In this document: positions 1 through 6,157 of the stretch, in pieces
Numbering within the stretch: the stretch's first letter is position 1
How the letters are laid out: each line of letters begins with the position of its first letter
NCBI GenBank assembly: GCA_046734455.1
Contig: JBKPRJ010000079.1
Coordinates: forward strand, 1-16,237
From: DATEOR01 sp046734455
GTDB taxonomy: Bacteria; Actinomycetota; Thermoleophilia; Gaiellales; Gaiellaceae
DNA length: 16,237 nt
Direction: 5' to 3'
The notes under the pieces: generated by a model
The model's input: the letters and a program-made list of their open reading frames with translations, nothing else
Told to the model about the DNA's origin: nothing
Databases searched by the model: none
Translations under genes and position numbers: made by a program

Positions 1-848
1 GCCCAGTCGGGCGAGTTCAGCGACATGTCGTAGCCGGCCGCCTCGAGGACGCGCACCTTCTCCTCCTCGTGCGCCTTGCACCAGATGAACTCCTCGACGT
101 CGGGGTGGTCGATGTCGAGGATGACCATCTTGGCCGCGCGCCTCGTCTTGCCGCCGGACTTGATCGTGCCGGCGGAGGCGTCGGCACCGCGCATGAAGCT
201 GACCGGCCCGGAGGCATGGCCGCCCTTCGAGAGCTGCTCGCTCGAGGAGCGCAGGCGCGAGAGGTTGATGCCCGAGCCCGAGCCGCCGCGGAAGATGATG
301 CCCTCCCGCCGGATCCAGTCGAGGATCGAGTCCATCGAGTCCTCGATCGAGAGGATGAAACAGGCCGAGCACTGCGGCTTCTCCTCGAAGCCGACGTTGA
401 ACCAGACCGGCGAATTGAAGGCGGCGAGCTGGTTGACGAGGATCGCCTTGAGCTCGGCCTCGAAGGTGTCGGACTCCTCCTCGTCGGCGAAGTAGCCGCC
501 GTCTCGCCCCCACTTGACGATCGTGTCGACGACGCGGCCGATCATCTGGCGCACGCTCGTCTCGCGCTCGGGCGAGGACATGCGGCCGCGGAAGTACTTC
601 TGCGCCACGATGTTCGTGGCCGTCTGCGACCAGAACTTCGGGAACTCGACGCCCTTCTGCTCGAAGACGGGCTTGTCCTTGCCGGGGATGAAGGCGTCGC
701 GGATCTCCCACTCGATCTCGTCGAACGGGTCGCGGCCCGGAATCGTGAAATACCGGCGCACGCCGAGACGCCGATCGGGCGCGGTAACCGTGTTCACCAG
801 CGCGTCATCGGCAATTGCGGGAGCTTCATCGGTGCGTGCGGACGCCAT
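1..848 (-). CDS. nrdJ: Adenosylcobalamin-dependent (class II) ribonucleotide reductase, N-terminal part
   Basis: Reduces ribonucleotides to deoxyribonucleotides in the cytoplasm using a B12-derived radical, with no need for oxygen. The 282 residues visible match the N-terminal part of NrdJ. They include FNSPVWFNVG (144-153), the CSAC pair (C160, C163, the first cysteine region of the reductase core), FRGGSGSGINLSRLRSS (186-202), the KGGHASGPVSFM segment (208-219) and IKSGGKTRRAAKMVILDIDHPD (split over 229-250), all characteristic of the family. The C-terminal part, with the active-site loop and tail cysteines, lies beyond base 1, so the gene is partial. The ATG at 846-848 follows a good Shine-Dalgarno (GAGGGA, about 4 nt spacing), which decides the start. 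The gene lies 151 bp downstream of a same-strand response regulator. I see no cobalamin riboswitch and no clear NrdR box in that gap. Confidence 0.95.
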   Translation of the reverse strand, partial: MASARTDEAPAIADDALVNTVTAPDRRLGVRRYFTIPGRDPFDEIEWEIRDAFIPGKDKPVFEQKGVEFPKFWSQTATNIVAQKYFRGRMSSPERETSVRQMIGRVVDTIVKWGRDGGYFADEEESDTFEAELKAILVNQLAAFNSPVWFNVGFEEKPQCSACFILSIEDSMDSILDWIRREGIIFRGGSGSGINLSRLRSSSEQLSKGGHASGPVSFMRGADASAGTIKSGGKTRRAAKMVILDIDHPDVEEFIWCKAHEEEKVRVLEAAGYDMSLNSPDW

Positions 849-999
849 CTCTTCCCTCCATCGTATCTGTAGCCAGGCCCTCGAAAAACGCGGGGTCCGA
901 AGGGTAGAGCGGTCCTCGGACGGTGCCGATTTGCAGGGATTTTGCGCTCGCTCGGAGGCTTACAGCGATGCCTCGAAGGGCGCGTGCTCGGGCGCCTGC

Positions 1000-1677
1000 C
1001 TAGGCACGCCTGACCGCGACCTTGCGATGAGCTTCGACGTCGGGCGAGCTGACACCAGACCTGAGCGACTCGTCGCGGAGAGCGAAAGCGACGGCCTGCG
1101 CCCGACTATGAACCCCCAGCTTGCCCAGGATGTGCTCGATGTGTTTGCCCACGGTCTTCGGGCTGACGAAGAGCTTCTCTGCGATCTCGTCCTGGCCGAG
1201 CCCTTCGACGAGGAGCGCCAGAACCTCGAGCTCCCGCTTCGTCAGCTCGTGCGTCTTCGGTCCTCTGGCGAGGGCGGCCGGGAGAAGCCTTCGCACGCGC
1301 GCGAGCAGCTCTTCAGGATCGAACGGCTTCGCGAGGTAGTCGTCGGCCCCGACAAGCAGGCCGGCCACTCGGTCACCCGGCTCCGTGCGCGTCCCGGAGA
1401 CGAAGATAACCGGAATCGTTTCGCCGAAGTGCTCCTTGAGCTCATGGCAAAGCTCGTAGCCCGATACGCCGGGCAGGAGCACCTCGGCCACGACGAGCGC
1501 AGGCCGCTCAGTCTTGGCCGCAGCCAGTGCCTCCTCGCCAGTCTCACTCTGCTGGACGGTGTAGCCCACCCGCTCCAGCACCCGCGACACGCGTTCGCGG
1601 AATTCGCGATCGTGATCCGCCACGAGAATGCGCGCCGCAGTCCTCACCGTCCTTCTGCTGCACTGGAGGGTCGCCAC
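1000..1677 (-). CDS. NarL/LuxR-family response regulator with Glu in place of the phospho-acceptor Asp
   Basis: A 225-aa transcription regulator. A receiver domain (about residues 16-133) is followed by a LuxR-type helix-turn-helix (about 144-201) with LTKRELEVLALL and the recognition-helix segment VSPKTVGKHIEHILGKLGV. In the receiver, D21 and D23 lie in the acidic pocket (ADHD, with His where the second acidic residue usually is), S94 replaces the usual Thr/Ser switch and K117 is the conserved Lys (LAKPF). The acceptor site reads AEVLLPG, so E65 sits where Asp is normally phosphorylated. This could lock the protein in an active-like state or make it phosphate-independent; that is inference. 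No histidine kinase is adjacent. The start is uncertain: GTG at 1675-1677 has its purines directly against it, and GTG at 1645-1647 is an alternative that would remove 10 residues. Confidence 0.92.
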   Translation of the reverse strand: MATLQCSRRTVRTAARILVADHDREFRERVSRVLERVGYTVQQSETGEEALAAAKTERPALVVAEVLLPGVSGYELCHELKEHFGETIPVIFVSGTRTEPGDRVAGLLVGADDYLAKPFDPEELLARVRRLLPAALARGPKTHELTKRELEVLALLVEGLGQDEIAEKLFVSPKTVGKHIEHILGKLGVHSRAQAVAFALRDESLRSGVSSPDVEAHRKVAVRRA

Positions 1678-1972
1678 CCCTTCTAGCGCATTTGCTCAGC
1701 GCCTTCAAGACCCTTTGCCGTACGGCCATTTCCGCTGCGGTAGGGCGAAAACCGAACGACGCACAATTCGGCCGGCGCCCCTTTTGCCGGAACAGCGGCC
1801 GCGGAAGACTCCTTGGCAACGTTGCCTGGCCGAAGGGGGTGGGGAATCGGAAGACGACGTGATACCGCGTCCCGGTGTTTGCCGTAGAAACCGTGGACGC
1901 CAACCACAACTTCCTCAGAGTCTTCTGATACGGCGAGCGGGTCGAAGACTGGGAGGGGAAAAGAGCGGGAGA
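1678..1972. other. Intergenic region between divergent response regulator and secreted-protein gene
   Basis: These 295 bases carry no gene I can support. The frames open across them have atypical composition and extend as antisense shadows of the response regulator. The stretch presumably holds promoters for the two divergent genes, but I see no convincing -35/-10 pair. The clearest element is the 12-bp perfect palindrome GGCAACGTTGCC at 1815-1826. A purine-rich leader (GGGAGGGGAAAAGAGCGGGAG) leads into the start of the plus-strand gene at 1973. Confidence 0.6.
1815..1826. promoter_or_regulatory. 12-bp perfect palindrome, possible operator
   Basis: GGCAACGTTGCC is a perfect palindrome in the intergenic region between two divergent genes, about 140 bp from the response-regulator start and about 150 bp from the secreted-protein start. 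A dimeric regulator could bind it; nothing else supports this. Confidence 0.25.
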
Positions 1973-2488
1973 ATGAGACGACTAGCAATTGCCACAGCGT
2001 TGTCGATGCTCGTGTTCGGCTTGTCGGCGACCGCGGCCTCGGCCGCTACAACAATCAACCCGGCGGCTGCCCCGACAGGCACACATTTCCAGACGGGCAG
2101 CGCAACCTGCACGGTCAGTGGCCTCACCGTCAGCTGTTCCACGTATGAGCTGGCGGGCGTCGGCAACACCAACGCGACGGCAAGTTTGAGCGCCACGTAT
2201 TCGGGCACCGTCGTCTGCCGCAACGCCGGCGGAAACCTGTCCGATGGGCAGCACCAGGGGACCTTCACCGCGTCGACGACCACCGGCTCGCTATCCCCGA
2301 AGAACGGGAGGCTGACGGTGCCTGCGCTCTCAGTGACGGGACCGACGGAGGAAGAGTTCATCGCACAGCAGACGTGCCCCAACCCGAACTGGACTCCAGA
2401 GCTCCAGGGGTCGATCACGCTCGCGAGCTTCACGTACACGCTCCACTTCGCGGGCTTCACGGGCGACTACATCACCATCACCGGCTAG
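1973..2488 (+). CDS. Small secreted protein of unknown function
   Basis: A 171-aa protein I do not recognise. It starts with a textbook Sec signal peptide: MRRLAIATALSMLVFGLSATAASA with cleavage likely after ASA, around residue 24. The mature part is rich in Thr, Ser and Gly and predicted mostly beta. It has four cysteines (in ATCTV, VSCST, VVCRN and QTCPN) that could form two disulfides outside the cell. No catalytic motif, anchor or sorting signal is visible. The ATG at 1973-1975 is chosen because it opens the signal peptide and follows a purine-rich leader ending in GGGAGA. The reading frame stays open about 115 codons further upstream, but that part is Arg/Pro-rich noise. The gene is followed within 30 bp by a strong hairpin. 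Confidence 0.82.
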   Translation: MRRLAIATALSMLVFGLSATAASAATTINPAAAPTGTHFQTGSATCTVSGLTVSCSTYELAGVGNTNATASLSATYSGTVVCRNAGGNLSDGQHQGTFTASTTTGSLSPKNGRLTVPALSVTGPTEEEFIAQQTCPNPNWTPELQGSITLASFTYTLHFAGFTGDYITITG

Positions 2489-2516
2489 GGGGCGAAAGGA
2501 CCGGTTCTGAATGGCA

Positions 2517-2542
2517 GCGGGGCCGCCGGAGGGCGGCCCCGC
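2517..2542 (+). terminator. GC-rich hairpin after the secreted-protein gene
   Basis: An 11-bp perfect stem (GCGGGGCCGCC / GGCGGCCCCGC) with a 4-nt loop, 28 nt after the TAA-less TAG stop at 2486-2488. The sequence after it has few T residues, so it resembles the T-poor terminators of high-GC actinobacteria. It may act together with the next hairpin. Confidence 0.65.
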
Positions 2543-2598
2543 ACCGTTCTAGCTAGAAGACGCCGGCCGGGGTCGCGCTGAGCTCGTAGTCGAGAGAC

Positions 2599-2628
2599 AG
2601 GGCCGGGTCCATCAAGGGGCCCGGCCCT
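2599..2628. terminator. Hairpin between convergent genes
   Basis: AGGGCCGGG (2599-2607) pairs with CCCGGCCCT (2620-2628). The stem extends inward by a G-U and two G-C pairs to a loop ATCAAG. The plus-strand continuation TTGCTTTGCC is moderately T-rich. The hairpin lies between the plus-strand secreted-protein gene and the end of the minus-strand gene at 2651, so it could serve both. Confidence 0.6.
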
Positions 2629-2650
2629 TGCTTTGCCTCAAGCCTTCGCA

Positions 2651-3139
2651 TCAGCCGCGAACAGCTGCGAGCAGCTCGTCGGCACGCCTCCGCGCCGCCG
2701 CGTGATCCTTCCTCGCCGTCTCGAGCGCCTCGGCCGACCAGGATTCGGGGAGGTCGTGAACGAGCCAGTGCACGCTCGTCAGCGCGTTCGAGACGTCCGT
2801 CGCGAGATCCCTCGCGAGCTGATCGACCTGTCCTGAGGGGTGGGCAGCGCCGAACGCGAGCACCGGGTCCCGAAGCGAGCGCCATCGGTCCCACAGCTCA
2901 TTCATGATCGTGAGCGTCCGCGTGTCGGGAACCGACGTGAGGCGTTGCGGTTCGGTGTCGTCCAGCAGGGAGAGCACAGGCGCCACCGCAAGCGACGCGC
3001 GTTCACGCTGACGAGCCTTCTCCGCTGCCTCGCGCCCCCGGGAGGCGTGGCGGAGCTGCAGCCGAGTGGTGGCGAGCACTGCTCCCGCTGAAAGCGCAGC
3101 GGCACCCAGGGTCAGGGCGACTATCGCCCAGGCGGGCAT
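2651..3139 (-). CDS. Single-pass membrane protein of unknown function
   Basis: A 162-aa protein I do not recognise. One hydrophobic helix at about residues 3-27 (AIVALTLGAAALSAGAVLA) could anchor it with most of the protein on one side of the membrane. A basic, charged stretch (RHASRGREAAEKARQRERAS) follows, likely cytoplasmic by the positive-inside rule. The rest is predicted helical, ends in a short charged Ala/Arg-rich coil and shows no catalytic motif. The ATG at 3137-3139 is chosen because it opens the membrane helix. An in-frame GTG at 3224-3226 would add 29 residues and overlap the upstream gene, with no ribosome binding site. The gene lies 38 bp downstream of a family B gene on the same strand and may be co-transcribed with it. 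Confidence 0.68.
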   Translation of the reverse strand: MPAWAIVALTLGAAALSAGAVLATTRLQLRHASRGREAAEKARQRERASLAVAPVLSLLDDTEPQRLTSVPDTRTLTIMNELWDRWRSLRDPVLAFGAAHPSGQVDQLARDLATDVSNALTSVHWLVHDLPESWSAEALETARKDHAAARRRADELLAAVRG

Positions 3140-3177
3140 GGCGGCGAAAGTGGAATCACTGGCGGCTGGCGCAGAAG

Positions 3178-3471
3178 CTAATGCCTGGCCGGCCGCGTGT
3201 ACAGAGACGCAACCGCATTGCGCCACCGCATCCGCAGCGTCGTGTCCACCCCGGCTTCTTGGTCCTCCGCGAGCGCGAGCTCCTCATCTGTCTCCGGGCG
3301 CGGCGATTGATCCGCTGCGAGCGTCTTCACGTTCCAGAGTTCGCGCTCCAGCCGATCGACCTCTGCCGTCAGAAGAACGATCGCCTCGCCGGCAGCACTG
3401 AGCTCCTCTCTGTCCGCGCGTTGAAGGCTTTCGCCCCAACGCCTGATCGCCTCGAACTCGTCCTCGTCCAT
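3178..3471 (-). CDS. Family B small helical protein, copy 1 (unknown function)
   Basis: A 97-aa charged protein with a paralogue at 6158-6430. Over the first 45 residues 24 are identical, with shared FxxxRRWG, a REE, AAGEAI, and xRLxRELW-type segments. It is predicted as two amphipathic helices, possibly a coiled coil, followed by an acidic linker (DEELALAEDQEAG) and a basic tail. There is no signal peptide or membrane helix, so it is probably cytoplasmic. Start chosen at ATG 3469-3471 by alignment with copy 2. Both starts have AAGA placed 8 nt upstream, a weak but matching ribosome-binding signal. ATG codons at 3480 and 3492 are alternatives. It lies 86 bp after family A copy 1 and before a membrane protein. 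Function unknown. Confidence 0.75.
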   Translation of the reverse strand: MDEDEFEAIRRWGESLQRADREELSAAGEAIVLLTAEVDRLERELWNVKTLAADQSPRPETDEELALAEDQEAGVDTTLRMRWRNAVASLYTRPARH

Positions 3472-3557
3472 AGAAGACATCTTTTCGTCCATGCGAGGTT
3501 GATGCCAGTTGCGTCCGCGAGTTTTGCGCAGAGCCCGGCTCCAGCGCGACCCTCCGC

Positions 3558-3770
3558 TCACTCCAGGCGCGTCGCGGAGCTGTTCGGGTGCATCGCCTCC
3601 CAGGCGCGGAGGTAGCCGTCGAGCTCGTAGCGCGCGGCGTCGTCCTCCAACGGCCAGCCGTAGCGCACCTCGATGGTGGCCTCGCCGCTGCGCACGACAT
3701 CGCAGTGCGCGCTGCGCAAGGACTCGAGGAGGTCCTCGACGAGGTTGGGGTCGCTGACTTCGACTTTCAC
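3558..3770 (-). CDS. Family A 70-aa protein, copy 1 (unknown function)
   Basis: A 70-aa acidic protein; 52 of 70 residues match the copy at 5709-5921, which has exactly the same length. It reads as a short beta strand (VEVSD), a helix (LVEDLLESLRSAHCDVVRSG), a second strand (ATIEVRYGWPL) and a C-terminal helix (YELDGYLRAWEAMHP). This suggests a small alpha/beta fold with sequence-conserved C23 and W39. No motif tells its job. The start is GTG at 3768-3770. A longer in-frame GTG start lies inside the -10 box, and at the matching place copy 2 has a stop codon, so the short start is preferred. The gene has its own promoter at 3817-3844 and is cut off from the upstream secreted-protein gene by a strong terminator. 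Confidence 0.8.
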   Translation of the reverse strand: MKVEVSDPNLVEDLLESLRSAHCDVVRSGEATIEVRYGWPLEDDAARYELDGYLRAWEAMHPNSSATRLE

Positions 3771-3816
3771 TGCCGCAGTCGGCGCCCGGAGTGGCCGCAA
3801 CAGGCGCCGCTCTCTC

Positions 3817-3844
3817 ACTATCTTCAGAAACCGGCGAACGTCAA
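3817..3844 (-). promoter_or_regulatory. Promoter of family A copy 1
   Basis: Reading the minus strand: -35 TTGACG (3839-3844), 16-bp spacer, -10 GATAGT (3817-3822). The copy 2 promoter has the same layout and similar bases, including GTTTCTGA just before the -10. About 46 nt separate the -10 from the GTG start. Conservation between paralogues supports it as real. Confidence 0.75.
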
Positions 3845-3854
3845 GCGGTAACGC

Positions 3855-3890
3855 AAAAGCGCGGGGCCCCGCCGGGAACGGCAGAGCCCC
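3855..3890 (-). terminator. Intrinsic terminator of the choice-of-anchor L gene
   Basis: On the minus strand GGGGCTCTGCCG, loop TTCC and CGGCGGGGCCCC form a 12-bp stem with two G-U pairs, followed by GCGC and TTTT. It lies 15 nt after the stop at 3905. It ends only 10 nt before the -35 of the family A promoter, so it insulates that gene. Confidence 0.85.
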
Positions 3891-3904
3891 TACGCTACGA
3901 CGTC

Positions 3905-5395
3905 CTACGGAAGGAGTGAGTTGAAGCTCGGCGGAGCCGAGTCGACCGCTGCACCCTTCCGCCCCTTGTCATGCGGGACGCTGACCGTTGCCGTACCGTC
4001 GCACGTCGCGCCGAACTGGTCGGTCGCGGTGAACTGCACCTGGTAGACGCGGCCGTCGCCCGGGCCCGCACGCTCGGCCCGCACGCTCGCCTCGTCGGAG
4101 AGCGGGCTCGAGAGGAACGCGTCGGGCGCGGTGTTGCCGTCGCCGCGGCCGTTCACGGGCTCATCCTGTGTGATCCCGTCGATCACGAGCGAGACCGTGC
4201 CACCGATGTCGGGATCGACCGCACCGCTCGCCGTGATCATGTGCAGCTTGTGGTTCGGCGGCCAGAGCGTGGTCTGGTCGAGAACGACTGCGGAGCAATC
4301 CGGCGGCGCGTTGATCCATTCCTTCGTCGCCGTGTCCATGACCGTCTCGTCAGGATCCTGGATGCCGTCACCGTCCTCGTCGAGGAACGCCGTGATCGTG
4401 TCGAGACCGGGCTGGGTTCCCGTGTAGCTGAAGGTCGCCACACCGGCCATGTCGGTCACGGCCGAGCCCGAGGTCGGGTTGACGCCCGTGACGGTGAAGA
4501 CGACGTCCCTGCCGTCCTCCGGGAAAGGACCGGTCAGCACGGTCGCCGTGACAGTGTGGGACGTGCCGATCGGGTTCTGTGCCGTGTCGGGCGTGAGCGT
4601 CAGGACGGGCTCGACCTGCTGCGCTCCCGGCTCGCAGTTTCCGCCGGTGAAGACGAACCGGAGCCTGTCGAGGAACACGGCAGAGTCGAGGATGGAGTCG
4701 CCCTGGTCCTCGATGTGCAGGACGAGGGTGTTCGTGGTTCCACCGACAACGGGTCCAGCCGCCTCGAGCAAGCCGGTCGTCCCGTCGTACGTCGTTCCGG
4801 TGTTCGGATTCGGGTTGGAGGAGTCGAAGCCGAAGTTCGTGTTGACGTCGATCGGGTCGCCGTTGGTGTCGAACGCGATGTTCGAGCCGTTCAGCAAGGC
4901 GGTGAACGTGTCGTTGAATCCCTGGTTGACGAAGTCCGGGAACTCCTCCGAGAAGAAGGCGAACCGGAACAGGAGACAATCGGACTCGACCGGGGCGTCC
5001 AGGACGAGCGTCAGATCGACGGCATCCTGTCCGGCGGCCGTGTTCAGGCCATCGAGGACGAAGCTGACATCGTCCGCCGTGCTGTCCGCGGCTCCGAGGG
5101 TCTCGCCGTTGTTCGTGTCGGGATCGTCGGCACTCTCGACGAGGCCGGTGGAGAGAATCCCGAAGCTCGTTCCCTCCTGCGGGAACGAGAGTCCGAGCGA
5201 GCCGGTGTGTGTCCCGGCACCTCGGGGGTCAGACGTCCCGAGGCTCGCGGAAACGAGCACCCCGGGGTCGATGTCCATCGCCGTGGCGATGTCGTTCGCT
5301 CCCGCCGGAGCGGCGCCGAACGTGGCCGGCGCCCAAACCAGCAGCAGCGCTGTAGCGAATAACGCAACTACGAACCGAGCAGGGCTCGATCTCAT
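3905..5395 (-). CDS. Secreted choice-of-anchor L / Ig-like / LWPPNHK-domain protein
   Basis: A 496-aa extracellular protein. A signal peptide (about 1-28, FVVALFATALLLVWAPATFG) precedes a choice-of-anchor L domain (about 30-245) with the typical LFRFAFFSEEFPDF segment, NDTFTALLNGSN and a DSAVFLDRLRF end. A bacterial Ig-like (Big_1-type) domain follows (about 258-365, TVTATVLTGPFP ... GVATFSYTG), then a C-terminal domain with LWPPNHKLH and VYQVQFTATDQFGATC, seen in many bacterial surface proteins. The tail is basic (PHDKGRKG) and I see no LPXTG or membrane anchor. Residues such as DEDGDGIQDPDE look like a calcium-binding loop. ATG at 5393-5395 follows an excellent GGAGG at 6 nt. The frame is open 65 codons further upstream, but without signal or ribosome site. 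Likely role: cell-surface structure or adhesion, by inference. Confidence 0.9.
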   Translation of the reverse strand: MRSSPARFVVALFATALLLVWAPATFGAAPAGANDIATAMDIDPGVLVSASLGTSDPRGAGTHTGSLGLSFPQEGTSFGILSTGLVESADDPDTNNGETLGAADSTADDVSFVLDGLNTAAGQDAVDLTLVLDAPVESDCLLFRFAFFSEEFPDFVNQGFNDTFTALLNGSNIAFDTNGDPIDVNTNFGFDSSNPNPNTGTTYDGTTGLLEAAGPVVGGTTNTLVLHIEDQGDSILDSAVFLDRLRFVFTGGNCEPGAQQVEPVLTLTPDTAQNPIGTSHTVTATVLTGPFPEDGRDVVFTVTGVNPTSGSAVTDMAGVATFSYTGTQPGLDTITAFLDEDGDGIQDPDETVMDTATKEWINAPPDCSAVVLDQTTLWPPNHKLHMITASGAVDPDIGGTVSLVIDGITQDEPVNGRGDGNTAPDAFLSSPLSDEASVRAERAGPGDGRVYQVQFTATDQFGATCDGTATVSVPHDKGRKGAAVDSAPPSFNSLLP

Positions 5396-5399
5396 TCGT

Positions 5400-5408
5400 G
5401 TCCTCCCT
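5400..5408 (-). promoter_or_regulatory. Strong Shine-Dalgarno of the choice-of-anchor L gene
   Basis: AGGGAGGAC on the minus strand, with the GGAGG core 6 nt from the ATG at 5395. It fixes the start of the gene. Its 5' part overlaps the 3' arm of a potential hairpin (5405-5431). Confidence 0.8.
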
Positions 5409-5444
5409 CTGTTGTTGTAAGCCGCAGAGGGTGTCCCGTGGGAC
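5405..5444 (-). other. Tandem hairpins in the 5' leader, one touching the ribosome site
   Basis: On the minus strand GTCCC-AC-GGGAC (5433-5444) is followed by CCCTCTG, a 13-nt loop and CAGAGGG (5425-5431 and 5405-5411). The last arm includes the first bases of the AGGGAGGAC ribosome site. Folding could therefore limit ribosome access. The loop of the first hairpin is only 2 nt as written, so it would open somewhat. Confidence 0.4.
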
Positions 5445-5580
5445 TCTTGCGTTTCGCTCGGCCGGAGGGCCTCGCGCGTCGGCGCAGAGAGCATGAGAGA
5501 CCGGCACCGCTCTTGCCGCAGCGGACCGTTCGCAAGCCTGAATCCGAGCCCCCTTAACCGACTGCCCCAGTCAAGTCCGC

Positions 5581-5640
5581 CGGCTGGCAAAAGTCAATGC
5601 CCCGCGCAGGTCGACCTGCTTATAAGTCCTGTGCCAGCCG
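5581..5640. repeat. Nested inverted repeats around a 14-bp palindrome
   Basis: CGGCTGGCA (5581-5589) and TGCCAGCCG (5632-5640) are perfect inverted copies. Almost centred between them is GCAGGTCGACCTGC (5606-5619), a perfect 14-bp palindrome. The set lies upstream of the choice-of-anchor L gene and downstream of family A copy 2, so it could be an operator, a cruciform or a transcription end. Confidence 0.6.
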
Positions 5641-5708
5641 GGATCTGACGAACGGAGGGCCGAGCAGTCGAGGCGACCGCAGAGGCCTCGGAGCCGGCCC
5701 CCCGCCCC

Positions 5709-5921
5709 TCAGCCCACGCGCATCGCGTAGCTGTTCGGGTGCATTGCCTCCCAGACGCGGAGGTAGCCGTCGAGCTCGTACTTCGAGGCCTCGTCCACGA
5801 GCGGCCAGCCCAAGCGAACCTCAAGGGTCGCCGCACCCGTGCGAACAACATCGCACTGCGCGCTTCGCAAGGACTCGAGTAGGTCCTCGGTGAGGTAGGA
5901 GTCGCTGACTTCGACTGTCAC
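5709..5921 (-). CDS. Family A 70-aa protein, copy 2 (unknown function)
   Basis: The second copy of the 70-aa family: 52 of 70 residues match copy 1 and the length is identical. The best-kept parts are EDLLESLRSA, CDVV, GWPL and YELDGYL.WEAMHPNS, so these probably form the fold core or a binding face. Changes are mainly conservative or at the ends, and the frame is intact, which points to selection on both copies. GTG at 5919-5921 is the only plausible start, since an in-frame stop (TAG) lies in the leader just upstream. It has its own promoter (5969-5996), insulated by the terminator at 6008-6051. The function is unknown; cytoplasmic location is inferred from the lack of a signal or membrane helix. 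Confidence 0.8.
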   Translation of the reverse strand: MTVEVSDSYLTEDLLESLRSAQCDVVRTGAATLEVRLGWPLVDEASKYELDGYLRVWEAMHPNSYAMRVG

Positions 5922-5968
5922 TGCCGCAACAGGCGCCCCGGATCGCCGCAGCGGGCCGCCTCTATCTC

Positions 5969-5996
5969 ACTGTCGTCAGAAACAGCGAAAGGTCAA
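5969..5996 (-). promoter_or_regulatory. Promoter of family A copy 2
   Basis: Reading the minus strand: -35 TTGACC (5991-5996), 16-bp spacer containing GTTTCTGA, -10 GACAGT (5969-5974). Layout and spacer sequence match the copy 1 promoter, and the distance to the GTG is 47 nt against 46 nt. Confidence 0.75.
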
Positions 5997-6007
5997 GCGC
6001 AAAACCA

Positions 6008-6051
6008 CAAAAAAAACGAAAGAGACGGTTGCGGCCTCCGCCTCTTTCGTT
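6008..6051 (-). terminator. Intrinsic terminator of the UXS-cupin-VOC-family B operon
   Basis: On the minus strand AACGAAAGAG pairs with CTCTTTCGTT in a 10-bp stem. After a mismatch, 3 G-C pairs continue toward a 9-nt loop, and a run of T follows. This is the clearest rho-independent terminator in the window. It lies about 105 nt after the stop of the family B gene at 6158. Confidence 0.9.
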
Positions 6052-6157
6052 GAGAACGACTCGAAGGTAGTGCGCTGCGGCCACACACGCCCTCCGCTCG
6101 TCGTCTCACCTTAGTTCGTCATTCCAGGCTCGCATCCCCCTTTCAAGGGGTGCGCCC

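Larger units (their letters stand above)
5396..5708. other. Intergenic region upstream of the choice-of-anchor L gene
   Basis: This 313-base stretch holds the 5' leader of the minus-strand choice-of-anchor L gene and the 3' flank of family A copy 2. Seen in it are the ribosome site and hairpins at 5400-5444, two TTGACT motifs on the minus strand (5569-5574 and 5592-5597) with no convincing -10 at normal spacing, and a nested inverted repeat at 5581-5640. No ORF here looks like a gene. Confidence 0.6.

Noticed and set aside
69..872. Plus-strand frames over the nrdJ region
   Set aside because: The opposite strand encodes a clear ribonucleotide reductase with conserved motifs. The plus frames have shadow-type composition.
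849..999. Possible cobalamin riboswitch or NrdR box before nrdJ
   Set aside because: The gap is only 151 bp and shows neither a B12-box-like segment nor an ACACTATAT-type NrdR motif.
2553..2894. A 113-codon minus-strand frame overlapping the membrane-protein gene
   Set aside because: It lies in a different frame from the 162-aa protein, which has a clean membrane helix and fits the spacing. This frame is Arg/Gly-rich and runs over the hairpin at 2599-2628.
3558..3818. Longer start (GTG at 3816-3818) for family A copy 1
   Set aside because: It would lie inside the -10 box, and the matching leader of copy 2 has an in-frame TAG, so the extension is not coding.
6131..6155. Hairpin CCCCT-TTCA-AGGGG after the family B gene
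   Set aside because: The stem is short and no T-run follows on the minus strand. The strong terminator at 6008-6051 is a better end.
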